In this document: piece by piece, positions 45,401 through 58,400 of the stretch
Position numbering within the stretch: position 1 is the first letter of the stretch
Layout of the letters: each line of letters opens with the position of its first letter
DNA from: Phallusia fumigata
Lineage: Eukaryota; Chordata; Ascidiacea; Phlebobranchia; Ascidiidae
Direction of reading: 5' to 3'
Length of the DNA stretch: 64,000 nucleotides
Assembly: GCA_008931825.1 (NCBI GenBank)
Contig: QXVZ01032398.1
Coordinates: forward strand, 1-64,000
Notes under the pieces: generated by a model
The model's input: only the letters and a program-made list of their open reading frames with translations
What the model was told of the DNA's origin: nothing
The model's database searches: none
Translations under genes and position numbers: made by a program

Positions 45401-47620
45401 CATTGTGGTTTGTTTTTTATCCTCTTTACCCTATAGGCACAGCTGTTACCCTACTAACCCCCTAAATTGGACATTTTTTTTATATTGTATGAACTTGGTG
45501 AAATTTGGACAGTTTGTATGACATATCATTGTGGTGTGTTGATCGCTGTGTTTTTTTCAAAAGCCCATTTGTACATAATTCATGGTACCCTACAACTAAT
45601 CTACATTTTTGCATGTTTGGGGACCCAGGCGTTTCTGCCTGCAGAAACAATCATGTCAAAAAAGCTTGGATATGTGTGGGACCCAAGAATATAACCTTTT
45701 TCAAATTGAGTAATATGTTTATGGAATGGCAATATGGTGAAAGCCACCCTTCTAGTTCCATTACATGTTTCTTTCTTGCTGATATAAAGTGATGAATTTG
45801 TTGAAAACAAGCATATTTGAATTTTTATCACACCTTCTTAAATTCGCCTTCTAGTATCAGGTTAATGAATCTAATTTGTGCTAATTGTTGTCACTTACTA
45901 AGCTTCAAAATGATAAAGAAAATGGATTAAAAACAACCAGTAAATCATAGCAGTTTTTTCTGTTCATAAGTTGTTATGAATCTTGCCTAAAAATCTTTTA
46001 TTTTGCTTTTCAATGACTTTTTAATGTTTGTTTCATATTACTGTTTTCTGCAGGCTTCATCTATGTCACTGGAGGAATTCGCTTTAGTGAAACGCTTTCA
46101 AGTTGTGAAAAGTTTGATATCAACAACAATCAGTGGATGCCGATAAATGATATGTTGCATGAAAGATATAGTCATGGGACTGTGGTACATAATGGTAAAA
46201 ATTCTAGAGTAAAAAGTAATTTTGGCTTATATTTTCCCATGTTTTGTTAAATAAAAGTATTTATGTGTTTCAGATTTCCTTTATTGCATTGGCGGCCAGG
46301 ATCAAAATACTGCACTCTCGACATGTGAGCGATATGATGTGAAAAGTGGAAAATGGAATGAAATTGCTCGCCTTAATCAAGCACGATGTTACGTAGCAAC
46401 TGTTGAGCTAGATGACATGATATGTGCAATAGGTATGTATTGAAATTTGTACTTTTTTTACTGCCTTGTGTTGGGTACGTTTCTTGCAAATGTTTGAAAC
46501 AAAGCAAATAGCAGGATTTCAATGTATTTCCAGACAGGATACAACAGGATTGTACTTTTTTACACTGGGACAGTTTTTATAAGGTTCCCCTTTCAATGTA
46601 GACATATATTGTTTTAACTCTGCTCCTTTTTTCAAATGCTGGTTTGTTTTCATATTTTTTTTTAGAAATGACATTAGAAAAGATGTGTTTGGGTAACACA
46701 AATGTATTCCTTCCTTTTCAAAAAAAATTTCTGAATGTAAACTGACTATTAACACCACTACCAAGAAACAATTATGTTTTTAAATGGTAAGGAGGGACCC
46801 AGTACAATATGGGGTATGCCACTTTTTTCAATAATTTTTGTTTAAATTTATACTTTTACATATTTTTTCGTGTGTTTCTATTTTGTGCAGGAGGTTTGGG
46901 AGATGATGGTGACAGACCGGTTTCAACAGTTGAAAGATACTGCCCAGGATTAAATCAATGGGAGTATGTCACAGTACTTCAAAGTGCAAGCACCCTTTGT
47001 TTCGCTTGCGTGGTTGGGAACAAAATCTTAACTGTTGCAGGGTAAGATTCTTGTTTGTAATGGTTGTTATTTGCTTTTTACACTTTAAACAAAGTTGGCT
47101 GTGCATGACCAGAATTAATACCAGGCCAACAATTTTTTAACGACTGCTTGGTTTAAAACACATGATGCAATTAACACCAAATTTGCAAACCGCAACACCA
47201 GAGCTACATAAAGCTATTTTGTCACTCTGCTATGGCTCCCACAACTTTTTCATTTAATGTAAAAAGCGTTTTAGCTGTTGACGTTCCAAATCATACAACA
47301 TTTGTTTCCCCACTTTGCACTCATTGGTTGAATAGTTGGCAAAAATGCCATCCCAGATATTTGACCCTTGACTGACAACTTATCGACACTATAGCCCTGA
47401 GTTAGTTAAAAGGTGTTGGAAATTGGGCCCTTTCCATGCTGAAGGTTGCGGTCATGGCCTTTAGGATAATAAAGAACTGATAATATAACTGCTAACAAAT
47501 GGTCCTTCTAGCAGTGGTGAGGATAAATCAGTTCATGTTTATGAACCAACTTCTGATGTTTGGACAAAATGTTTCAAAATTGAGAAAGCAGTCACTGCTG
47601 CAACTGTGGTTGCTTTGTAA
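39494..47620 (+). CDS. KLHL-1: BTB-BACK-Kelch protein, 12 exons, 541 residues
   Basis: Likely substrate adaptor of a Cullin-3 ubiquitin ligase in the cytosol. Exons: 39494-39558, 41164-41287, 41951-42104, 43237-43451, 43508-43651, 43847-43925, 43985-44070, 44378-44678, 46054-46194, 46274-46432, 46891-47041, 47512-47620. Start MAMSDDIDVLRHQAWLGHLL. BTB (about 20-115): CDLILTSEGEHFQVHKNVVM, FFKKMFTIE, then MKEKYEG, where MKE fits the phi-X-E motif that contacts Cullin-3. BACK (about 115-260): TDNCLKIREYARRYDL and CEEAVFTGIVQWVNHNP. Six kelch blades: LLIGGKNSETECVKYD, VCVVGGAETP, IYVTGGIRFSETLSSCEKFD, LYCIGGQDQNTALSTCERYD, VSTVERYCPGLNQWE, VHVYEPTSDVWTK. The stop is TAA at 47618-47620. Phases chain throughout; exon 8 contains an assembly duplicate (separate entry), and the length quoted excludes it. 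Confidence 0.92.
40435..40755 (+). promoter_or_regulatory. Cluster of TGCATG hexamers in KLHL-1 intron 1
   Basis: TGCATG at 40435, 40439, 40585, 40633 and 40723, and GCATG at 40751. UGCAUG is the binding motif of Rbfox splicing factors. The cluster lies 410-730 bases upstream of the BTB exon. Function is inference. Confidence 0.3.
40824..41088. mobile_element. hAT-type miniature element with perfect 8-bp target duplication
   Basis: Element 40832-41080 (249 bp) starts CAGTGGTCGGCAAACTTTTT and ends CAGTTTGCCGACCACTG, near-perfect terminal inverted repeats. It is flanked by GTTTAGAA at 40824-40831 and again at 41081-41088. The 8-bp duplication and CAG...CTG ends identify the hAT superfamily. 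No transposase. Little decay at the ends suggests a fairly young insertion into KLHL-1 intron 1. Confidence 0.9.
42180..43200 (+). repeat. R1 repeat copy in KLHL-1 intron 3
   Basis: GTTTGTCCACC, GAAACTTTCACAGGTGGCAG, CCTAATATGGGTCAAATTAT, CATTGCGGTG and the closing GGAATGGCAACATGG are all R1 blocks in the usual order. It fills nearly the whole intron 42105-43236. Confidence 0.65.
44379..44581. other. Haplotype join inside KLHL-1 exon 8 (n at 44480)
   Basis: Bases 44379-44479 (101 nt) recur as 44481-44581 with three base differences. Removing one copy plus the n reduces the exon from 301 to 199 nt, exactly the length of the homologous KLHL-2 exon (53040-53238). The 102-base excess keeps frame and so could pass as a real extra kelch half-blade. 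Confidence 0.92.
44743..45301 (-). mobile_element. Retroposed copy with an ORF1/gag-like protein fragment, broken
   Basis: The insert 44760-45284 lies between two identical 17-base copies of GAGCTGTTACTAGTTTT (44743-44759 and 45285-45301). On the minus strand it ends in an AATAAA signal and an oligo(A) run, so it was inserted by target-primed reverse transcription. It interrupted an R1 repeat. The minus strand encodes a basic and acidic, soluble-looking segment (for example KRPTCMSFKTRNQ, DVTFKTRKAVLELFEKLVQV) reminiscent of retroelement ORF1/gag proteins; the family is not identified and a processed gene copy is possible. About one break in the frame is visible. It lies in KLHL-1 intron 8, antisense to the gene. 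Confidence 0.6.
45302..45760 (+). repeat. R1 repeat copy in KLHL-1 intron 8
   Basis: GGCTCCAGTGGTTGCC, GTAGCCCCC, TTTGGACAGTTTGTATGAC, CATTGTGGTGTG and the tail TGGAATGGCAATATGG with GAAAGCCACCCTTCTAG. Its left end is separated by the retroposed insert at 44760-45284. Confidence 0.7.
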
Positions 47621-47816
47621 AACATGTTTATCCAAATACAACTGTAATATATGCAATTTAAATGTGCAGTTCATGCCACTGTAAATATGATGCTACCATA
47701 CTGCTTTCTACTTTAAATCTATTTTTGACAAGATATTGTTTTGCACAAACTAATATGCAACATTTTTTAGATTTGCTTCGCCGAAACTGTGAATCTTTTG
47801 TTAAATTTTTATTTTT

Positions 47817-47890
47817 AATAAATCACCATTTTAGCTTGTGACTAAATTTGTATAGCTCCTTCCCTTTGACTTTGCTTTGGACTTAATAAA
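47817..47890 (+). terminator. Poly(A) signals of KLHL-1
   Basis: AATAAA at 47817-47822 and again at 47885-47890, about 200 and 265 bases after the stop. Either or both could be used. Confidence 0.55.
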
Positions 47891-49189
47891 CATAAATCAT
47901 ATGTGCCTATCATTTGCTATGGATAGTTAACTTCCTGTTTTAATTTTTTACTCTTTACATGGTGTAAAAATGACAGCATCTGTCTATTTGCTATTCATTG
48001 TGGGATCATTATACAGAACTAATAATATAATTAACTATGACCCAACCTACAAACATTAAAATACTAGTACAGCAAATATTGCACCACAATGACATGTTAT
48101 ACAAACTGTCCAAATTTCATCCAATTCGGAGATTGTTTAACAATTTGACCCATTTTATGGGGTTAGCGGGGTAACTATTGGGGCTATGAGGTCAAACGAA
48201 ACTGATGACACAACTCCATGACCACATCTACCAGCAGTGAAAGTTTCATCCAAATCTGCCAAACATTTCATGCCAAAGTGCAGGGAAATATTTCACCCTT
48301 TTGGGGGCTAGCGGGGTATAACCATTGGGGTTATGGAGTCAATGGAAAAGGACGACACAACGCCTTGGCCAAATCTACCAGCTGTGAAAGTTTCATCCAA
48401 ATCCATCAAACATTTCATGACAAAAGTGCATGGACAAGCTGCAGGGGACAAAAAAGAAAAAAACAAAAACAGAGTGAAAACAATGTGTCCCCTGCAGGAA
48501 GGGGACCCATAATAAACATGTAGGATGAATGTTTTTTGTGCCTTGGTTTCCAAAACCCTTGGATGGTTCCACATTCCATGATTGCCAGCACAACTTATAT
48601 CTAATAAATCAACAAGGGTCACCTTTCCAATGAAATGCACTACACACAATTTCTTTGCCAGCTATAACAAATTGTCAGAAGATAGTGGCAAGTTGTAGTG
48701 GTGTACATTGTGTATTTTAGCATCTTTAGTACCTAACAGCTTTTTTAATAACCTATCAAATACTGGGACACAGTGGGTACAATAAAAGCTAGTTTGCGTA
48801 GACCAGTATCCCAAAAGAATTTGGTTGTTTTCATTAAACCTATAACAACCAAATTTTGCTGTAACACAGTTTTATTACTTTTTTTATTGTTCCGCAATAA
48901 CTTGAAGAAATATACACCAAAAATTGTTAAAAAGCAAGAGATTTGTGTGGTAGGAAGTACACTAGTCATTTAGGAAATGCATTGGGAGTGATTTTTTTTC
49001 CATCTTTTGTTTCTCACAGTGATTATAACCATGTAACTTTTTTCTAAAAGATAATATGTGAAGCAGGCCACGCTTCAAATATAAAAAATTATCTTGAAAT
49101 CGTGATTAAAACAAAGTAAACAAACCAGAAAAAAAATACAAGTGATCAATCGCAAATAGAGAACAAAACAGATTATTATTCTATGCCTA
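47891..49189. other. Convergent intergenic region KLHL-1 / KLHL-2
   Basis: Contains an R1 copy on the minus strand (48060-48510) and otherwise AT-rich DNA without a supported gene. Confidence 0.6.
48060..48510 (-). repeat. R1 repeat copy, inverted
   Basis: Reverse-strand forms of the R1 blocks: TGCACCACAATGACATGTTA, CAAACTGTCCAAATTTCATC, TTTGACCCATTTTATGGGG, CTACCAGCTGTGAAAGTTTC, GACAAGCTGCAGGGGAC. The two ACCAGC.GTGAAAGTTTCATC blocks show a duplicated internal unit. Confidence 0.7.
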
Positions 49190-49195
49190 TTTATT
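49190..49195 (-). terminator. Poly(A) signal of KLHL-2
   Basis: TTTATT on the + strand, i.e. AATAAA on the minus strand, about 220 bases after the KLHL-2 stop. Confidence 0.45.
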
Positions 49196-49415
49196 TTAAA
49201 GAGAGAGACAATAAAATGTCAACAGAATGTTTAATCAGTGCAGTACTTGTTTTGGTGTTAAATGTACAATTAATGTGTCAAACAAGCTTTTGTGTTGTTT
49301 GTAAAGTTTACGTGTGCATACCTTTTGTTTCATACAGTTTTCTAAGTTTTCAACTGGAATAGCAGTTGCATTTAGGTCATTACAACTAATATATACCCAA
49401 AAAATTGTAACACAA

Positions 49416-52400
49416 TTAAAAGGCAACAACAGTCGCACCATAAACTGGTGCATCAGTTTCGAATGCATTTGTCCAAACATCTAAAGTTGGATTGTAAACT
49501 TCAACTAAGTTCAGTTTATTCCATTTGCCATCGCTGAAAAAAGAATCAATGAATAAATCTTAAAACAGCAACTAGTAGAGCAAGTAGTGGATATTTTCAA
49601 TTTTTTGCACCCAAATTTTGTTTTACTAAGCTTTATTAAATTACCAAACATGGTTTTGTAGTATTTTACACATACACACAAATATATATATATATTTAAA
49701 TGTGTATTAATTTTAATGCTAATGGGAGAACATATAAATACGCTGTTGCAACCAGGCATTGTATGAATTTATGCAGGCTCTTTGGCTTACTGACGTTTAA
49801 TTTAAAGGAACAACACCAAATGAAAAAAATTTTCATCAGGTTTGTTTTTGCATTGGTCCAATCTAAAACTCTAAACTTATGTAATATTTGTTTATTAGTT
49901 CTGGACTGGCCAAAAAAGTTTTTTAAAGCAACATACTTTTCTTATTTAACCTTTTAGCATATCACCATCAGTAATACATTACCCTGGAAGTATTAGTAAT
50001 CATGGCAACCATTTTAAAAGTGCCGGTAATCTGTTCACCTTTAAATTTAGAACATAAAATTATAAGTTTCTATGGTTTGTTACGAGCCACCTTCCAAAGA
50101 GAACAAATGTTGATTTACTCTGTTTTTCTGTTTAATTATGGTTTGTTTACATGTTTTGGTCAAGAAAGAGTCCTGGCATTCTCCATATTGTCATGATACA
50201 TATTGACTCCTTTAAATGATTTTCCAAATATATCAATTCCTATTGTGACAATGATTTTTTTATTATAACTAGAGAGGTGGCATTCGGCAGTAAACGTAAA
50301 TGGCTGCAGAGCTTGAATGCCTGAAATAGCGCCACATATTGGAATGCAAGGGTGTATCGAGATTAAAGCACATCAAGATTAAATGCGCTGCAGATGCATG
50401 ATCATTACAACATGTTGCGCCCGGATGCTCTTGGGGAGGTTTCAACCTCAAACTAAAATAAGCTTAGGTTTAACTGTACAACAGCAGGGCTATTGTTGCA
50501 TATTTTGTTTTTCATGTTAAACAAAGTTATTTAGGTTACCTGAACACAATCACAGCTTAATTGTTACAAGCCAAATGACTCTCTAGCATCCCCAAGTTAA
50601 CGTTTGCTTTTTGCGTCAAGCAGTGGTCTGATACCTACCGCTGAACTGTGACCTGTCCAATCACTCCTTCCACATTGCATTTTCATTCAGGGCAAAACAG
50701 CAAATTTCAAATTTAAGTTTGTATTCTAAATTTCAACACATTTGGTTGATATTTCTAACAACCAAACTCTTATTTGGGGCCGTAAACAAAACAAAAATTT
50801 TGTTTGGAGGATGGTAAGTCAATCGATTGTAAACTGGGGTGAAACTTCACAACATCATTGCACGTGAAAATAATTTGGAGGACTCTTTCTTGGTCAAAGC
50901 AGGTAAACAAACTGACAAGAAGGGCCCTTTGAAGGGGGATCCATAATTATTATATCCTACCCTCCACCAATGACAAAGATTTTGTTGCCGATCACACAAG
51001 CAGACAAACGGCGTCGTGCAACTTCAATTGATGCTACCTTCTTCCATCTGTTTATTTCTGGTTTGTATTGTTCCACTGTTGACAGGTTATTGTCACAACA
51101 GCCTCCTGTTAAATGTAAACATAAATTCAAAAACCATAAAATGCCCAAAGAGGGCATCTTTCAACCAAATCACTTGCGGCATCTTGGCAATACATCTAAT
51201 AAATCATGTTTCGGCACCATATTTGTAACCAAGGTTTCAAGTGAAGGATTTTTTGGAATTAGATTTTGGCTGGCACAAGTGTTGTGTAATGGTGGTGACC
51301 TGCATTGGCCTTTAGTGGCTGGTGACTTTTAAGCCAGTTCGCCCACCAAGAAATTAACATTAATATTTTTCACTGGCATTTGCCTTAGATGGAAATAGGT
51401 GAAAACAAAACGAACCAAGGAAGTCAAAATCAAGGTCATTGTAACTACTTGATTTTAATTCATTGTAACTAGTTTAAATAAAAACCTAATTAAATGAAAA
51501 TTTCTCATAACACCATGATATTTTAATGCTTTTTAAGCTTTGAGACTAAGGTCAGTTTTTTTCTGGTGCTTAATTATGCATACTCTTTTATACACCATAA
51601 TTTGGACAGAAAAGAGTTGCACCTTTGACCTAAAATTTGTCACAACCTAAATGAAGCCACAAAAGGTGTTTACCAATTGCATAGATATCTCCATCCAGTA
51701 CCACACTTGCCAAACCCCATCTAGCTTGGCTTAGAGGTGCGATCTTATTCCACTTTCCACTTCTAATATCATAATGCTCACACAAAGCCAATGGTTTGCT
51801 GTCATCCCAACCACCAATGCAATAAAGTGAATCTAACACAAAGAAGACAAACTTAAATACCAAGCAGTACTGTTTTGCAGACATTATTTTTTAAACAAAT
51901 TCTGCAGTGTGCATGTGCAGTCAACAGTCCAAGACATTTTTATAACATACTTTAAAAACCTTTTGCAGCAGCACCTTTACCCATTTTTTGTACAAAACCA
52001 GACTGACCATGACAAACAACAGTTCCATGATTGGCCCTTGCATGCAACATATCCTTTATCCTAATCCACTTGTTGTTGTAAATGTTAAATTTTTCACAAC
52101 TTGATAATTTTTTCCCATTGTTATACCCTCCAGTGACAAAGATTTGCTCTGCATAATTGTAATAATTGCTAGATTTATAAAAATTTTAATGTGCCTGATG
52201 TAAAAAAAAACATTATTATTTTATTGTATTGAGTCAGTTTTATTTTTCAACTTATTCTGCAGTTAAGTAGTGTTTTGCGTTATCATGCGACTTATGTTTT
52301 TCATTGATCATGTGCAACTTTTTCATAGAAATATACATTTTTAGGTGTTTAACATAAATATTTTTTATGTCTAACAATATGCAGTTGATACAAGAACTGT

Positions 52401-55400
52401 CAAACATCTTTTCCTATTATTTAGTGAGTTTATGACACAAACATGTAAATGGTCAAAGTTAGGAACATTTAGTCTTAAAAATGGATATGGGGCGATTTGT
52501 CTATTGTTACATCATGTTAGTGTGATAACAGCGGACCATGTTAGACGTTAAAATCACTTCAGGCATCTGCACATGAAGATGAACACTACACCTTTTTAGA
52601 TGTTCATTTAGGCATAAACCTATCCTGTTTAATGCAAGTGTGACTTACAAATCTTTATTCTTTTTGACTAATAGCCAAAATAGCGTTACTGGTTAAACTA
52701 AAATCCAATTGACCATGTCAACCCAAGTGGTTGTTTTAATAGTAAAGATCAAATAGTCATTCGTTTAACAGGCATTATATGCTCTCTACAACAACCACCT
52801 TGTTGTGGCACACCACTTAGAAGCAACACACAGTCGCCACATACCAGTAACACCATTGTTACAGAAAAAGGATTTTTGATTGAAAAGAGTTTTGAGTTTT
52901 GAAATTGAATAATATATAAGCAACAAAAAATGCAGATAAATTTATTATGTACCACCTGTAATGTCTTTGCATACCACTCTAAGTGACCACTGCACTAGAC
53001 ATATACTTTTGCAAACTTTGTGTTACAAACAAAATCTACCTTGAATTAATCCTGATCTACAATCATCTCGGGCCTCCAACATATCTGGAAGTACCACCCA
53101 ACTTGTTCGTTTGTTTATATCCAGCATTTCACAACTTTTTAGAGGATTGTCACCAGTGTAGGTTTCAGCACCTCCAATTACATAAACTGTACTTCCACTT
53201 TTGACTGAAGTCGCCCCACAGCGACCCACATTGAGTTTCTATTCAAACAAAAACTTAGAATTTTTTCTCGGCAAAGGTAGCAACAAAACTTTAAAAAAAT
53301 GTTGTTAGCAACTCACATGCTTCAAAGGGACATCTATTTAAGATGTTAGTTTGAATTGAGTTACATAGTTACCTACTACCTATAGTTCAACTACATGATG
53401 GTAAATTAGGTGTTCAGTATGAAATACATGGTAACTGTGTTTAGTGCCGCTGAGAAACAATCTTGAAGTAACACATGTATTGCCTTTTAGACACATAAAA
53501 TCAGTGATGCTGACAATAGACATTTGTACATGTATTAAAATATGCTTTTCAGGCGATTTTGCAAAAACAGACACACCAAAATGACCCTTTCCAATTTGTT
53601 CAAAAAAATAAGCTGAAATACACAATAAAAGATGAAAAGTTACTAAATTTTTTGACACCCTAGACTTGTGGAGGTATGCGAAACAAAACAAACAACTTTG
53701 CAATGCAGTTTATAGGCCCTTGCCAAGTCAAACAACCAGAATACTTGATACCAACAATTGTTTCTTTTATGTTTGCCATTAAAAGTAAAGTGCTAAAATT
53801 GCTAAAAACCACACAACAATGAGCAAAAGCTCATGGAGTTAATACAAGAACCATTAAACATATTTTACCAAAAATTGGTGAGTTTATGACACAAACATGT
53901 GAATGTCAAAGTCAAGAACATTTAGGCTTTAAAAAATAGATATTGGGTGATTTATCTATTGTTATGTCATATTAGTGTGGTAATACCTGACCATGTTAGA
54001 CTTTAAAATCACATTAAGCATCTAAAGATGTACACTACACCATTTCAGATCTTCGTTTGGGCATAAACCTATCCTATTCAATGCAAGTTTGGGAAACCTT
54101 GATTCTTTTTGACTAATAGCCAAAATTGCGGTACTGGGTTTACAGTTCACATGGCTGACCCAAGAATTCTGTTGGTCGGAGTTGATGCATCTAAACCATG
54201 TCTAGTCAAGCATGCTTAAAGTATTGTAATGTCATAATGTACAACCTTGGAATTGGTAAATTTTAACGTACATCGCAACTTACCAACTATTGCACGAATT
54301 TAAGAAAACACCTCATGCAAAACATGTATAAACTGTAAGCATTTCTTTAAATGTTTGACCCAGCACCACATACTATTCCACTGGATACCAAGTTTTTAAG
54401 CAGAAACGATTTCTGGGATGTATGACAAATTGATCCAAAAATATTGTATCCAATTGGTCAAAATTTTTACAAATCGACCAAGTCAACAACAAACAATCTT
54501 ACTGGAAACTGCTTTGCCTGCTTTGTTTTGACATCATAAACAACGCAATCTTGTTCTGAATCTTCTCCACCAATCACAAGAAATTTTGGGTTTTGGGCTG
54601 CAAAGTCAAAATTTTATGAATGGATTTGGTACATCATGTGTTAAAGCAATAAACTACCACTACCTCTTTTGTTCATTTTAAGTGAAGCTTGGGCAAACAA
54701 GTTGATACAAACCAAACTTTTTTTCACCATGTTCTGTAAATAAACCTTGTGATGCTGACAAATCAGCAAACGTAAATAAAAAAGCTTCAAATCATTTAGA
54801 TTTATAGCAATATTTTATGCGAAAATACAGCAAATTCATCAAATTGCAATTTAATACACACTATTACCCAATTTGAAAAGCGATCTGCAGGCAGAAATCC
54901 ATGGGTTAAAAGTTTTAGATTAATTGTAGGGTACCAGGAATATATGAACAGCACAGTATCGGACAGTTTTAATTAATTTTGCATAAGTTTTAGATTATGA
55001 TAGAACTAGAAAGACATGGTAATGACGGCCCATTCACAGACTGCAATCGGGCCACATCTAATCGATGTGCCACACTTAAACAGACAAGTTGAATTTTTAC
55101 CTCCTCATAAACTTCATTCAAAAAGTCAACAGACATTGAAGCAAGGTCAAGTAGTGGGAAAAGATCCACAAAAAATTTCTCCCGTTGAAGAGGGTTATGA
55201 TTAACCCATTGTACAATTCCACTAAAAACAGTTTCCTCACAATTCTGTGTACAGTTACAATTAAAAGTCAACATTAGACCAACTAGGATGGCATTCACCA
55301 CATTATTTTTCAAAAATATTTCAAAAAGATACTGATAGTATTAGCAATAACAGACATTAAAATGTCGCTGCAAACCAATAGGCATATGATCACGTGTCAG

Positions 55401-58400
55401 GCCACTTGGATCACTTCGCCACCCCAAACAAAATATATTTGCTGAAAATCAACGCCTCCCCACACAAGAAAAGTTGTTGGTAATACAATTTTAACTGTGC
55501 TTGCACATCTTTGATGCTGGGATCTACCCTGAAACTTTCATCCAGGCCAATAGTAACAGCACACTCATATATGATTCACAGTATGCCAGGCCTGCAAGAG
55601 GCGTTATACCAAACCATCCGTTGGTCTTTCATGCATTTTCATTCTGCAATGCATACACTAGAAAAATCTAGCCTGCGCTGGGATTTAAATCCCCTAACTG
55701 CACACAAGCATTTCATTTAAAGTTAAGTATCATGGCCAATCTGGCAATCCCCTACCAGAAGCCAAAATGTGCCCATTGCTGCAGGCAGGTGTCTGTGATT
55801 CGACTTTCCGCAGGCTTACCAATAAATTTGTGAAGGTTATATGCCACTACCGGATAGCCTGTCGTTGGTTCGAACCCCACTGCAGGCTAGCCCATGCCCT
55901 GCTGAATAAAAATGGCGCAGACCTGGCGTACTGTAATTTATACAATTTCACTAATACACCTCAAAAAATGGCACACTACTATGACACAATCCAAAAACTT
56001 TAGGGTTAGGGTTAAACATTAAACACAGAAATTGATGCAGCAAAATAGCATAAAAAATTTGACCCATTTTAGGTGGCTAGTGAGTAACAGGTGGGGTTAT
56101 AATGTCAAATGTATGAATCAACCAACCACAAAGACCCAATACAAAGTCTATTACCATTTTATGCCATTTGGAAATATATACAGCAAAGATCAAATCTGCA
56201 ATGAGTCCTAATTTGACAAAAATTACTATCTTTTTAACAATTTGATCCATTTTAGAGGGGGCTATCGGGTTGGCGCTAATGGGTAAAACTCACTTCCATT
56301 ATCAAATTTTTCACTTATAAGCAAGTCAAACCACAGGTGGTATGTTCATTACTTAGCATAGTAACACATTACTGTGCCATTGACAAATTGTGTATATAAT
56401 TCACACTGAACTCATTTCAATGGTGGAAAACACTTTATTTTTTTGGTCTAACATATGGGGCTATGGACCGTGTTCAATGCTTTGTATGCAATCTGTATGT
56501 CTGTCTAATGCGCTAAGTGAAGGTGAAATTAAAACCAGTGTATCATAAAGCTGTGTGGAACATTGCAATCTATTTAAGTTACATTACAATGGCGATGGTA
56601 CGTCACAATGCAAAGTTTGCTATTTAAAAAGACTGCAATCAATCCTGGCCTTTTGTAATATGTGAGAATATTTTTCGAAAATTATGACTTTTTAACAGAA
56701 TAGTGCATGTAATCAGACCCCTTCAACTCCTAATATTTTTGACCTGTATGGCCTTCAAACAAGAAGTTCAAAATGGGTAAACCCAAACTTTCAAAATTCG
56801 TTTCAATTCCTAAACTACCAACTAAAAAATGAAATGTAGGTAATTTACTTTAATAAATATAGCGGTTTTTTAAACTTCACAATTTGGGGTTCTGTAGATC
56901 TCCCCACCAGCAAATTGGGGTGAAATGTTATCAGTGCACAACTTCAGATGCCTATTCACATGAGTAGACTGCATTAACCTGGTTTTAGATCAGTGATGAC
57001 TTCTGCGGTAAATTGGCAATGCCTACTAACAGAAGCATAGCAAACCTGTAAATTTCATTACGTTTTCAAACCAGTATCTGTGATACATTGTAATTTTAGT
57101 GACAATTTTTTACCTTTAGCTATGCTAAATATAACCTTTTGCTATGCTAAATCATATTTACCAAACTTGTTTTCTCAGATAATAGGGTTACAGTACAAAG
57201 TGCGTGCTTCTTTTATTGCCTATGATACATACATATAAACAAAGAGGGCTGTTTTCAAGACTAATCAAGATAACATGGTTTGTTGTGGTTAAACTAAACA
57301 TTTTAAACAAAAGATAGTAAGCACCATATGTATCATCGTTTCAAATCATTTCAAACTTTTTTTGTAACCCACAGTGCATATTTTGGGGCAAATGGAGTGT
57401 CAAACAGGTAGTGAAAAAACAGGAAAGAATATGATTTTCACTGTATCGTTATTAGTAATGAAATCCAAAATAAACTTACCTGATGGTAAAAACATACAAG
57501 ATGAAACAAAAACGTACTTTATTTCTTTGTTTGAGAATAGCACACACATTATCAACATCAAGTTGTTTAAAATCATCATGCTGTATAACAGATTCCAAGT
57601 TTTTCGCAATTGTCTGGTTTGTTTTGTCAACTAAATCACCCAGATTGTATCGCTGAGCATAAGCTCGAAGTTTCAAGCAATTGTCTGCTGATACAACTTG
57701 AAGAAGAAAGGCATTGCACTTTGCTTTGAGAACTGAAAAGTAAACAGTATGTTTCAATAATCTGATTCCTAAGTTCATGCCTTTTTAGCTGCATGTATTG
57801 TTCTGTTCTCTTTACACGTTTTCTTCCTTTTTTTTAAATTTTATTTAACTTTTTTGTCTAATTTCTCTCATTAACCAGATTACTGAATACTGAGTAACCA
57901 GAGTTGATAATTGCCTTTCCGATCCTTATGATCTAATGTGCACTAATAAACAGTTTTGGGCATTTTTATTCGTGTTCATCCTTCTGGCACTTGAAATTAT
58001 CCAGCAGGGTTGCTTTTGGTGGTTTGTTTTCCTGTCGAACCCCTTTTTTGGTAGTTAGCTTACTCTCGGCTGGTCTCACCAACATCTGACCCCCAGTCAT
58101 GTTTTCTAATACTGCACCAAACTCGCTCTTTTGTGAGCCCTGTTGCATAACGCCTCATAATTATGGTGTAGCTGCAGCACATTCAACCTCAAATTGTGCC
58201 CTTAATCTTTTGCACCTCACAACATTATAATTACCTTGGATTTCAGTGTATTCCGCATCATCCAAAATATCCAATATGTTTTCCTCAGTAATTTCAATTT
58301 GACCACAGTAAATAAACTCAATAATATTTGCAAGTCGTTGATGTGGAATTTGTTGCATTTTAACAGTGCCTTCGTACTTCTCTTTCATCTGAAAAAGAAT